This document shows, one piece after another, positions 53,041-62,039 of a stretch of 64,000 bases of DNA. Made by a program: the position numbers and the translations under genes. Under the pieces are notes generated by a model. The model saw nothing but the letters and a program-made list of their open reading frames with translations, had not been told where the DNA came from and did not search any database. This DNA comes from Lactarius indigo (taxonomy: Eukaryota > Basidiomycota > Agaricomycetes > Russulales > Russulaceae). How positions within the stretch are numbered: the first letter of the stretch is position 1; every line of letters starts with the position of its first letter. The stretch lies in assembly GCA_025766275.1 (NCBI GenBank), contig JAFKAC010000025.1, positions 715,418-779,417 on the forward strand, written 5' to 3'.

Positions 53041-56000
53041 TCATCGCTGTGCGCGAAGTCGGACGTTGATCTGTGTTGCTCGTTCGCGGTCGACTGCGCG
53101 CCCGAGCATGGCGAGCCACGCGCAATAAGTACGCGCGTGGGCGTGCGTCGTAGAAACGTGACAGACTCGTCGCGTTGCGCACTTTGCGTGAGGCTGGCGG
53201 CACTCGAACGTAAGGTGCTGTTCATCGTCGCAGTAGCTACATGCCGGTAGTCCTCGCCTGTCGTGACGTGACGCCCGTCGGTCCTCGTCGGCTACCTGGC
53301 TAGCGGGGGACTCTTCTCCGTGAAGGGTGGGGTACTGAGTGTGACGTGTTATTTGTGCGGTCTGAGCGTAAGTGCGAAGGGGTTGGCGCGGAGGAACGGG
53401 TAGTGCGATTTCTGAACCGATGATCGGTACGCGGTGATGGTCGAGACGTCGATCGGTGTTATTCATACGTATGGTGGCGAATGGTAAAAGGGTGGGGAGA
53501 GGATCCGACAGATAAGGTCTCAGACGTGAAGCTGCACGCGCGTTAGCTAGACGTTGATCGATTTCGTCAGCCTCGGTACTCCACTCGCTCCATGCTCGTT
53601 CGGTTTCCTTCATGCGAGAGACAAGTTGGTCGCGTCTAACAAGAGATGCGCGGAGGCGGTGTACGTCCGCGGTGACTCCTGGATCGGCGAGCAAGTACAT
53701 AGCCTGGTCGACCTCGCTACGCGCGGGATGGTCTGCGCGGAATAAGTCTCGAGTGTCTGGCGAATCGGAAGGGAGATCCGGGCCGTTACGAGGTTTGGCG
53801 AACAGTGGGCCGTAGTAAATGGGCTGGTTACGTCCCTCGGTGGCGATGATCACAGGTCGGTCGCGCTGATCGATCAGAAACTGAACAAACGGAGCTCTTC
53901 CCCTAGTCCCATTAGCAAGCGGTATTTCCATAAGGTAGTCGTTAGTGGGGAGTGTCATGGTCCAGTGCCGATCTGGCCGCTCGATTCTGTCAAGAAGCGT
54001 CCGAGGTTGGTCCGTTCCCTGCGGATTAATGGGTCGTGGGGGCAGTGGGTGCGGTGGCGACGTCGGCGTTGGGTTAGTGATGCGGAGAGCTAGAGTCGGT
54101 TGTGCAGGAGAGGGCAGAGTCAGGCGAGGTACTTCAGGTGCTGGGGTCAACGGTGACTGGGGTCCTTCCCAAAGTCCCGCTTCTTCTTCTTCCTGAGCGA
54201 TTTGTTCTAGAGCCTCTCTGAGTAGTCTCTGTCGTCGGTTAGTACGCGCCTGTGAGTGTCGCCGGTGTAGTCCTTGTGGGGTGATGTAAGTGCTGAGACC
54301 CCACATGTCTTCTCGTGACCGCGGGGAGTTTTGTCGAGCGTCGTATGTGGGTCCTACATTAGCCCAACGTTCGACTTCGCAGTTAACCTGCGCGCGCAAC
54401 CACTGTGGGGTGTCATCGTCGGAGATCCATGGGTACTGCGGTGGATGGCGAAGGGGGGCGTTATCCATGAGTGAGATGGAGTTAATTGTTGTGCTGTGCG
54501 AGGCTTTATATTCACGGATAAGATCTGGGGTTCGTAAGTTAGACTCTGGTTCCCAACTATCGTGCGCCGCCGTATATCCCTTCCATCGTACCAGATATTG
54601 TGGCGTTCTTCGACGACCGAAGGTGCGATAATCGAGAAGTCGCTCGACTTCCCATTCTTGTTCCCCGTCTATAAGGTCCGGTGGAGGGTTGTCTTCTTTG
54701 GCACCATTGATCTCGGTAGTTTTATAAGGTGTGAGCAACCCTGCGTGGAAGGTGTTGTGAATGTGCCAATTCGACGGTAGTTGTAGGGCATAGGCGATAT
54801 CCGAGATACGCTGTGTAATGAGGAAGGGTCCGTATCGACGTGGCGCCAGTTTTGTTGTCGGATGGGTTGTTTTCAAATTCGTGGCATCTAACCAGACCTT
54901 GTCGCCGATGCGATAGGGCTGATATGACGTCTCTTTCACCCATTTCAGCTGAGTCGTCCTCATGGCATCTTTTGCCTGTCGCCGAACTTCCTGGAGTTCC
55001 GTGAGTCTGTCGGTCACTCTAGGCGACGAAGTGGCACTTGATGTGGGTTGGTGAACGTGGGGCGTGAATCCGATTAGTAACTCGAAGGGTGTTTTCCGAG
55101 TTGTTTCGGACGTCCATGAATTGAGGGTGTACTGTGCTATTGGCAACCACTTCGCCCAGTCATTCTGTTGGTAATTTGAGAAGACTCGTAGATATTGTTC
55201 TAGGCGTTGGTTGGTACGCTCCGATTGGCCGTCCGTGCGCGGGTGATAGGCTGTACTGATGTTCTGATCTACTTTTAATGCGGCGCATAACGCCCTGGTA
55301 AATGCTGCAGTAAAACGTGGATCTCTATCGGATATCACTTTGATGGGGAGCCCGTAGTGCGGAACTACGTGTCGGAGATATAGCGCGGCCGTCTGTTCTG
55401 CGTCTACCGTTTCTCGACACGGAACGAATATGCTGGCCTTCGAGCATCCTTGATCAGTGATCATAAGGATGGTATCGTACTTCCCCGATTTAGGAAGTTT
55501 AACGATAAAGTCGAGGGCCACTATATGGAATGGCAGCGCTGTTTCTGCGGGGTAGATGGGTGAGATCGGCGGTTTTGGGCGACCTGGCAAGTTTTTATTA
55601 GCTTGGCAGACATGGCAGCCGGTGACATAGTCTGCGATGTCCTTCGCCATGTTCGGCCACCAATAGTGTTTCTGTATTCCCTGTAAAGTTTTTGTTTGGC
55701 CGGGATGACCGGCGGTAATCGAATCGTGGAAGGATTCGATCACTCCCCTCCTCAGGGTGAGATCGTCCACGATTACGAGGCGGCCGTGGTGAAAGACAAG
55801 GGGAGAGGAGGCGGGCGACCGTTCCAGGTGATAACGGTTGATCCAATCCGCGGGAAGAGCGAGGAGTTGCGCTTGGCGACAACGGTCGTCGAGGGAGACG
55901 ATGCGAGCGGTATTAATAAAGTAAGCGGGGGGCAAAACGATGACACCGGTATTATCGTCACTGGGAGGAACGAGTGCGGGATGACGGGACAGTGAGTCGG

Positions 56001-58860
56001 CGTGGAGGGTGGGTCCGGGTACATGTCGAAGGCGAAGGTCGTAATCGGCGAGGATGTTGACCAGACGCGCGACACGCCGATTGATGTGTTGTGGAGAGCG
56101 ATAGTGTAGAAGATTAGCGTGATCCGTAAAGACGGTAACTGGGTGTCGTGCGGCGACTAAGAGGTGTCGCCAATGCTCGAGTCCGCGAACGAGGGCGAGG
56201 AACTCGCGATCGTACACATCGTAGTTTCGTTCGGCGGTCGAGAATGCCTGAGAAAAATATCCGACCGCTTGATGTTTATTACGCAAATCCGGTTGTGTGA
56301 GGATGGCACCGATGGCGTATAAAGAGGCGTCGGTTTGGAGAGAGTATGGTAGGTCAGCGTCCGGTTGTCTCAACGCAGGGCGTGAGCAGGCAAAAGTGAT
56401 GAGTTTGTCAAGGGCGGTGGTATGCTCCGTGGTCCACTCGAACGGAACGTCCTTGCGTAGGAGTTGCGTGAGTGGTTGAGCGAGATGTGCGTAACGCGGA
56501 ATGAATGGTCGTTGATACCCTAATACGCCTAGGATGCTGCGTACTTGTTTGACAGTGGTAAGTTGGCGTGGCCAATCGTGGAGACCCGATATTTTGTCCT
56601 GTCCCATACGAATCGTGCCGTCAGCGATGGTCATACCAAGGTAGTCGATCTCCGTGCGTTCGAATTCGCACTTCGAGAGTTTTAGGAAATAACTCTCGTC
56701 GAGGAGAACCTGCAAGACTTTGTCAACGATTAGACGATGTCGTTGGATGTCGTGAGTAGTAGCAATGAGTATGTCGTCCATATAGATGAACAGCTCCGCC
56801 GGATGCTGGTTGAGTAAGGAACGGAAGATTCGGTTCATGGCGCATACGAAAGTAGCTGGCGAATTCGTAAGTCCAAAATACATAACCATGGGTTCGAATA
56901 GTCCGCGGGGCGTTTTAAACGCGGCTTTCCACTGGTCGCCATCCTTGATGCGGATGTTGTTATATCCCCAACGGATATCGAACTTGGTAAACAGAGTCTT
57001 ATCGGCCAGTCGGTCCAGGATGTTAGAGATCAGTGGGATCGGGTAGGTGTCTCTGACTGTAATTTTATTCAGCGGTTTATAATCTTGGACAGGTCGTAGT
57101 TTGCCATCTTTCTTTTTTAGAAAGAAAAATGACGACGCGTAATGCGACTTTGACTCGCGAATATAGCCTTTTTCGAGGTGTTCGTGCAAAAACTCGTCTA
57201 AATGCTGTAGCTCCTTTGCGTTTAGCGGATATATTTTGCACTGGAGTGTGGGCGGAGCGTCGGGGATCAGGGTGATCACGTGGTCGTCTATTCGTTCGGG
57301 TGGGAATCGTTTGGCGGCTTCCTCCGAGAAAACGGTGGCGTATCGTTCGTAATGTGGTGGCAATTTTTCGGCTCCGTTTGAACCAAATTTTTCTGCCATC
57401 TGCTGTGCGATGGTGTTGATAATGTCTCGTCTCTCGAAGGTGAGTCGCCTTTGTGGTCCCAGCAGCTGATTATTTGCCCAGTCGATGTCGGGATTAGTAT
57501 CCTTGAACCAGGCGTGCCCTAATATGATGCGTGGACGACCAAGAGTCGTGACGTAGAGATGGGTGTTATACTCGCGTACTCCCCAAACGAGTCGAACTGG
57601 GCATGCGACGGTAATCGTCCCAGTCGTGTTAAGGGTCCCATCGGCGTTATATGCTTGTCGAGCAGGTATGTTTACCGTGGTCAGCCCGAGTTTTTGGACT
57701 AGCGCGGGGTCGATGAAATTTTGTGAAGCTCCGGAGTCCAGCAATGCTGGAACGTTGTATCCGTGTTCGATTTTAATAGGGATGGTGAGTGTCGTTTCGT
57801 TGGTGGACGAGAGGGCATTAATTTCAGCAGTCTCGTTGTCCTCCAACTCGTCGTCGTCGTCGATTCCAACTTCGATAAGCATTTGTGAAATCATTTGCTT
57901 TCGATCGGCACCGGACAGTCCCAATAGTCCGTTAATCAACGTTTGTTTGTCTAATGCTGGTGCGGGGGCGACCATTGGTTGCGGTACTGGTGAGGCCACG
58001 ACCTCGTTAATTCGGCTAGGGCCCATCCTCTTCTTTGGACAATCACGCGAGAGATGTCCCGCCTGTTTGCAACGAAAACAGAGTCCTTCCTTCCTACAAC
58101 GTTCCCACTCTGCTTGCTCTTGTGGGGTTCGTTGTCGCGGGGTGAACGTGCTTACGGCGTCGACATCCATTGGTACAACGTCGTTTCGTGTGACTGGTCG
58201 GGGTGCTGGCGGTTTAGGTGGTGGTACTGCGCCTTTTCCGAGCGCGGCGACACAATTAGTAATGGTGCGGAATCGCTGGACTTCTTCTCGAGTGGCGACC
58301 TTCCAGTCGTCCATCGTAACGGGCATGACGCCGTGTTTTAAACAGGCGACAAGGAGTCCCTTTTTCAGTCCTCGTCGAAACAGGTCGACCGTGCCGATAG
58401 CTGTCATATCCCATCCAGCCGCCTCTGCGAGCTGTTCGAATCGGGCAATGTATTCGTCAATGGCCTCGCCGCTCATCGTCAGGGCAGTGAGTTTGGCATA
58501 GGCGGTCTGTTTACTGAGCGTATCGGTCCAGGCGTTTTTGAAGTCGATGACGAATTCGTCCCATAGTCGTTCGTCGGTTTCGGCGATGGGGGTGCGAGCT
58601 GTGATTAATTTCTCGTCCAGCTTTTTATCCTGCGACTGATTCCAGTTTTCTACATCAGGTCCCCGGATAAGAGTTAACGCCAGAGCTACTCGTTGGTATG
58701 GCGAAACCATTCGTTCGTTCGTACGATTTACTCGTCGGTATTGGTTGAACTCGTGCAGGAATTGAGCGCTTTTTTGCTCTGTCTCCATTAAAATACGTGG
58801 GCGCTCCCCCTTGGAGGGGTCCGTTGGTCGTAGTCGCCGAAGGTGTACTGCCGGATCCAC
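53041..58860 (-). CDS. El2 Gag-Pol polyprotein in one frame with post-chromodomain extension
   Basis: This is a 1939-codon open frame. Approximate residues: Gag domain (SAQFLHEFNQY, VDLFRRGLKKGLL) to 230; CCHC knuckle CFRCKQAGHLSRDC 265; protease LLDSGASQNFID 375; RT FIYMDDILIAT 695; RNase H LQTDASLYAIGAIL 848; integrase GHPG 1053, CHVCQANK, DFIVKLP 1117, SDRDPRF 1178, GQSERTNQR 1210; chromodomain EVERLLDYRTFGRRR, YLVRWKGY 1405-1445. The extension has FVQFLIDQRDRP and YYGPLFAKPR (1665-1690), a coiled coil (about 1730-1780) and a knuckle CSYCDDEQHLTFEC (1875) with further Cys/His. The first 33 codons (MDPAVHLRRLRP...) are probably a frame artefact: the real Gag start lies in another frame (see 58776-59188). 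Gag and Pol are fused, unlike El1. Confidence 0.95.
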   Translation of the reverse strand: MDPAVHLRRLRPTDPSKGERPRILMETEQKSAQFLHEFNQYRRVNRTNERMVSPYQRVALALTLIRGPDVENWNQSQDKKLDEKLITARTPIAETDERLWDEFVIDFKNAWTDTLSKQTAYAKLTALTMSGEAIDEYIARFEQLAEAAGWDMTAIGTVDLFRRGLKKGLLVACLKHGVMPVTMDDWKVATREEVQRFRTITNCVAALGKGAVPPPKPPAPRPVTRNDVVPMDVDAVSTFTPRQRTPQEQAEWERCRKEGLCFRCKQAGHLSRDCPKKRMGPSRINEVVASPVPQPMVAPAPALDKQTLINGLLGLSGADRKQMISQMLIEVGIDDDDELEDNETAEINALSSTNETTLTIPIKIEHGYNVPALLDSGASQNFIDPALVQKLGLTTVNIPARQAYNADGTLNTTGTITVACPVRLVWGVREYNTHLYVTTLGRPRIILGHAWFKDTNPDIDWANNQLLGPQRRLTFERRDIINTIAQQMAEKFGSNGAEKLPPHYERYATVFSEEAAKRFPPERIDDHVITLIPDAPPTLQCKIYPLNAKELQHLDEFLHEHLEKGYIRESKSHYASSFFFLKKKDGKLRPVQDYKPLNKITVRDTYPIPLISNILDRLADKTLFTKFDIRWGYNNIRIKDGDQWKAAFKTPRGLFEPMVMYFGLTNSPATFVCAMNRIFRSLLNQHPAELFIYMDDILIATTHDIQRHRLIVDKVLQVLLDESYFLKLSKCEFERTEIDYLGMTIADGTIRMGQDKISGLHDWPRQLTTVKQVRSILGVLGYQRPFIPRYAHLAQPLTQLLRKDVPFEWTTEHTTALDKLITFACSRPALRQPDADLPYSLQTDASLYAIGAILTQPDLRNKHQAVGYFSQAFSTAERNYDVYDREFLALVRGLEHWRHLLVAARHPVTVFTDHANLLHYRSPQHINRRVARLVNILADYDLRLRHVPGPTLHADSLSRHPALVPPSDDNTGVIVLPPAYFINTARIVSLDDRCRQAQLLALPADWINRYHLERSPASSPLVFHHGRLVIVDDLTLRRGVIESFHDSITAGHPGQTKTLQGIQKHYWWPNMAKDIADYVTGCHVCQANKNLPGRPKPPISPIYPAETALPFHIVALDFIVKLPKSGKYDTILMITDQGCSKASIFVPCRETVDAEQTAALYLRHVVPHYGLPIKVISDRDPRFTAAFTRALCAALKVDQNISTAYHPRTDGQSERTNQRLEQYLRVFSNYQQNDWAKWLPIAQYTLNSWTSETTRKTPFELLIGFTPHVHQPTSSATSSPRVTDRLTELQEVRRQAKDAMRTTQLKWVKETSYQPYRIGDKVWLDATNLKTTHPTTKLAPRRYGPFLITQRISDIAYALQLPSNWHIHNTFHAGLLTPYKTTEINGAKEDNPPPDLIDGEQEWEVERLLDYRTFGRRRTPQYLVRWKGYTAAHDSWEPESNLRTPDLIREYKASHSTTINSISLMDNAPLRHPPQYPWISDDDTPQWLRAQVNCEVERWANVGPTYDARQNSPRSREDMWGLSTYITPQGLHRRHSQARTNRRQRLLREALEQIAQEEEEAGLWEGPQSPLTPAPEVPRLTLPSPAQPTLALRITNPTPTSPPHPLPPRPINPQGTDQPRTLLDRIERPDRHWTMTLPTNDYLMEIPLANGTRGRAPFVQFLIDQRDRPVIIATEGRNQPIYYGPLFAKPRNGPDLPSDSPDTRDLFRADHPARSEVDQAMYLLADPGVTADVHRLRASLVRRDQLVSRMKETERAWSEWSTEADEIDQRLANARAASRLRPYLSDPLPTLLPFATIRMNNTDRRLDHHRVPIIGSEIALPVPPRQPLRTYAQTAQITRHTQYPTLHGEESPASQVADEDRRASRHDRRGLPACSYCDDEQHLTFECRQPHAKCATRRVCHVSTTHAHARTYCAWLAMLGRAVDRERATQINVRLRAQR

Positions 58861-59188
58861 TTGCCATTGGAGTGGGTGGAGTCGTTGTCGGAAACGGGAG
58901 TGGTGTGAACGGTGGGGGTTGTTGTGGTGAACGACGCTTTCCTTTTCGTTTTAATGCGGCGACGGCTAATCGGTGGGTGTGCCAGTCGTAGACTGGGGTA
59001 GTTTGGATATCTGATCTCAAGCGTAGTCCCCAGTCGTGTGGTCGTTCGACTCGGGCGCTGTTATATGTCGCCCAGCCCGGGTAATCAAGTAGTACTTCGT
59101 ACCACGCGTTTTCGTTTTCGAAATATTCGACGTCGAGGCTTGGGTCCGGTGTTCGTTCGAGTGTGTATCCCCTGTGGTGCTCCCACAC
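58776..59188 (-). CDS. El2 Gag N-terminal segment, one base out of frame with the polyprotein
   Basis: This frame reads SLDVEYFENENAWYEVLLDY, WATYNSARVERPHDWGL, then MASGSGSTPSATTTNGPLQG (ATG at 58867) and APTYFNGDRAK. El1 Gag has the matching APPTPFTGDRTESGQF. After GDRAK the expected SAQFLHEFNQY lies in the other frame; the break falls in a run of six A residues (plus-strand T6, 58770-58775). With five A residues the two frames would join. Either this copy has a 1-nt insertion or a +1 frameshift is used. Confidence 0.7.
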
Positions 59189-59368
59189 AAGGCCTTTAAC
59201 CGCGAGATCTGTGAGGTTGGGTGCTGTTCGTCTGAGTACCAGTCGCTTTTCGGTACTGTCGTTTATGTCATTAGCGGGTTCGATGTACGCGTACTGTCCG
59301 TTCGGGGCTTCTGCCAGTTTCGTTCGTACGACACTTGTGCGCCGTGTCGTCTAGCGAGAGAATAAGGG

Positions 59369-59378
59369 GTCTACTCTT
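59369..59378 (-). promoter_or_regulatory. El2 primer-binding site, self-complementary to its own LTR
   Basis: The minus strand just after the 5' LTR reads T then AAGAGTAGAC. This is the exact reverse complement of GTCTACTCTT within the same LTR (plus coordinates 59509-59518). Confidence 0.65.
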
Positions 59379-59379
59379 A

Positions 59380-59718
59380 TGTCACGGTACCAGCTGACCG
59401 TTCCGTGACTAAGTCGAGTTCGAAGACTTGTGTTATGACAAGTGAAGTATGCTGACTTGGAATGCTCAATGGCACGCAAGTGAGAGGACAAGACTGGATT
59501 TCAGAACGAAGAGTAGACAAGGAATGTACTACTCTATGACTACGCTTTATACTCGTACAAACTGTGGATTTTCGTGACTATTTTCTGGTATTTACGGACT
59601 TCAGATGAGCTGGCAAACATACAGTAGATGTGGCAGAGACAGCTGGCAAGGGATTACTTCGCTGGCAATCGATTCGACGTGGCACGACTTGTGACCGTGA
59701 TGTCACGTGGGCGTGACA
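59380..59718 (-). repeat. El2 5' LTR with promoter
   Basis: 339 bp. Minus-strand TATAAAG at 59551-59545. The primer-complementary GTCTACTCTT begins at 59518, 33 nt after the first T of the TATA, the same distance as in El1. GAGTAG and CTACTC form a small hairpin across the expected start. Confidence 0.9.
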
Positions 59719-59734
59719 GCCATAGCATTATCAC

Positions 59735-60620
59735 CTCAGCTCTCACGACCTGAGCCTGACTTGCGCAGCTGCTGCCTTCTCCGCAGAAGCGAATCGCACC
59801 TTGCGCACGTTGACCAAGTCCCTTGCACTGCCGCCGCCCTGATCCTGTTTCGACTTTTTAAATGGCGAGCCACCGGGCGTGCCATTTCTTATTTTTTTGA
59901 TGAGATTCGCATCTTCTACGCGCCAGCGGACTTTTCAATTGGTTCGAGCTGGGGGCGAGTGGCACTGTATGAATATAGGGGGTGTAGTGAACGCGTGAGA
60001 GTAAGGTGGGAGGCGTACGGTACATTACATTTCACCTGGCCTAGCTTTTCTCGCTGTCAAGCACGGGGCCGAACTTGCCCAGGTTCGTCGTGCTCATACG
60101 TGTCGTAGCGAGAGTGTGATCAACATACCGCTTACGGTTGACCTATGGGCCAGCGGCCATCGCCGTCGTCCACCCCTGCTCGACCCGGGCGAGATTCCGC
60201 AGGTGCTGGGGCTCGTTCTTCACCAGTGCTCCTCACACTCCGCCCGTGCCTCCTTGGATGGGTCATAACCCGCATCTAGTAGAAGCCAACCCAACATCGT
60301 CATGGCATTTCAGCTCCCGCCCGGCAAACACAAAAAAAGGGGGCGCACCAGTGTTGGCAGGCACCTCGTGTAATTATTGTGTCTCCTCGTCCCTGTTCTT
60401 CCCCTTCCACCCCTAGCGCAGTACCTACGCCTGGCGTTCGTCATCCCAGACTTTCTTGCCCTGCTGCTTCGGGTTGATGCCCTTCTCGCGCGCGAACAGT
60501 TGCCATTTTATCAGGGGCTTGGGCTTGAGGGGCTTAGCGTGTGGGAGCTGCGTCATGGGCGGTGGGAGCAGCGAGCTACACGAGCGGACCCTCGCATGGA
60601 AGGAGGGTCGGCAGGCTGAA
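59735..60620 (-). pseudogene. RRS1-like ribosome-biogenesis gene, decayed
   Basis: Minus-strand fragments follow the order of the fungal RRS1 protein, which helps load 5S RNP into pre-60S ribosomes: TQLPHAKPLKPKPLIKWQLF, AREKGINPKQQGKKVWDDE (60560-60430), DPSKEARAE (about 60265), VKNEPQHLRNLARVEQG (about 60215), STTNLGKFGPVLDSEKS (about 60100-60050), and a C-terminal DLVNVRKVRFASAEKAAAA (about 59830-59775). Frames change several times and stops occur. It ends close to the El2 target duplication at 59719-59723. Confidence 0.7.
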
Positions 60621-60639
60621 TAGTGCCCCATGGAGAAGC

Positions 60640-61190
60640 TAGGTTCCGCCCTGTGCAGTGGACTGGAAATACACTTCGCGATCGTGGTTGTATTTTTTTA
60701 GTGGTCGAATTTTGGAAAACAAGAAAGCGGGACATACTCATGAATTTCTTTGTCGAATGCGCTTGGGCCGGTGACAGTCAAGAAGCTGCGTCACTAGGAA
60801 ATCAAAGGCACGATCATGGCAGGACGGACGTGGTTCGGTGTCGATATATGTGGTCGTGGCGGCTGTCAAGGTCTCGCTCCAGTGGGCGGAGAACGCGGTC
60901 ATGTGATGGTTTGTGGTATAATTGCTCACATAATAAACGCGCATAGGTACTGGACCTTATACTTGCTCAACAGCGTGCAAGTCGGCCAGCAAGTCGTGAT
61001 TATTCTTTCTAGTTGTCTCTGGTGTCAGGCATCTGTGACAAATGAACGCTCATCTCCATCACACTCGTCTCGCTCCGATTTCTCCACCTACCACCTCAAC
61101 GACCACCCATTGATGCAACCCCCTTATCTAACGCTATCAATAACCACCTCCTGAGGTCCCACCAAGCTAACGTCCCATGAAAAGAAACCA
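60640..61190. other. Non-coding stretch
   Basis: Region between the divergent RRS1-like and Polo-like pseudogenes. It may hold their former promoters. No distinct motif was seen. Confidence 0.35.
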
Positions 61191-61213
61191 TCTCCTTCTC
61201 TGCTTTTCCAGAA

Positions 61214-62010
61214 TGCCAAAGTTTAGCCCCTTCCCCACCCCAAGTCATTCAAGACGAGGCAGGTTCCCTGCGATATCAATGAATGTCTTTCCTTGGAGAA
61301 GTAAGCACCTACCTACCTCTACCCTCTCTGGACCTATCATAACCTTACAGAGCGGCTTCGCTAGAGTGTACCAAGTCAGAGAATCCCGCAATAACTACCT
61401 TGCCTGTAAGGTCGCGACGGAGAGCTCGCTCAAGACCAAGAAAGCTAAAACCAAGGTGCGTGCTAACTGTACCCGGCCTTGATCTCAATATCAAACACAT
61501 TCCGGCTTTACGCAGAGATCAAAATCCACAAGGCGTTAGACCACCTCAACTTCGTCCAGTTCATTGGTTGCTTTGAGGACGACGAGAACGCATACATGAC
61601 CCTTGAGCTTTGTCCCACGGCTCTCTCACGGGCATGCTCCACCGTCGTCGTGTCTTCACAGAGCCAGAGGCACGGTTCTTCATGGTGCAACTCATTGGTG
61701 CCTGCCACCATATGCACACCCACCAGGTCATCCACCGCTACCTTAAGCTCGGCAGTCTTTTCCTTAACGCGGGCATGAGCATCAAAGCTGGCGATTTTGG
61801 TCTGGCCGCGCTTATCGAGAGCCCCGGGGAGCGAAAGAAGACCATCTGCGGCACGCCCAACTATTGTGCCGGAGGTATTGCTCGGCACTGCGAGCGGACA
61901 CAGTTTGAAGTTGACATCTGGTCGATCGGTGTCATTCTCTACACATTCATCCTCGGCCGCCCTCCGTTCCAAACTAAAGACGTCAAAGAGGTCTTCGTGA
62001 GTCGTCAACC
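61214..62010 (+). pseudogene. Polo-like kinase gene fragment (kinase domain only)
   Basis: The N-terminus is PPQVIQDEAGSLRYQ, a stop, then MSFLGE. After an intron come SGFARVYQVRESRNNYLACK and SSLKTKKAKTK (glycine loop, catalytic Lys), another intron, EIKIHKALDHLNFVQFIGCF and YMTLELCP, then, after a one-base shift, GSLTGMLHRRRVFTEPEARF, MHTHQVIHRYLKLGSL, GDFGLAAL and ERKKTICGTPNY, and finally SIGVILYTFILGRPPFQTKDV. The HRDLKxGN loop is HRYLKLGS, so the catalytic Asp and the metal-binding Asn are lost. APE is reached only through another shift (about 61865-61910). No Polo boxes follow; UGGT sequence begins instead. Polo kinases control mitotic entry and exit; this copy is dead. Confidence 0.88.
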
Positions 62011-62039
62011 TCTCTCCAGGTTTCTGCTCTTGCGGTGCT

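Larger units (their letters stand above)
52590..59723 (-). mobile_element. El2: young full-length Ty3/gypsy chromovirus with 5-bp target duplication
   Basis: 339-bp LTRs at 52595-52933 and 59380-59718 differ at one base that I can see (CAGTAGACGTGG versus CAGTAGATGTGG). Flanking 5-mers are GCCAT at 52590-52594 and 59719-59723. The minus strand is the coding strand. A single long gag-pol frame fills it. The right target side is the 3' end of an RRS1-like pseudogene. Confidence 0.95.

Noticed and set aside
57563..58501. 312-residue plus-strand open frame
   Set aside because: It is the antisense shadow of the El2 polyprotein; composition is Ser/Arg-rich with no family resemblance.
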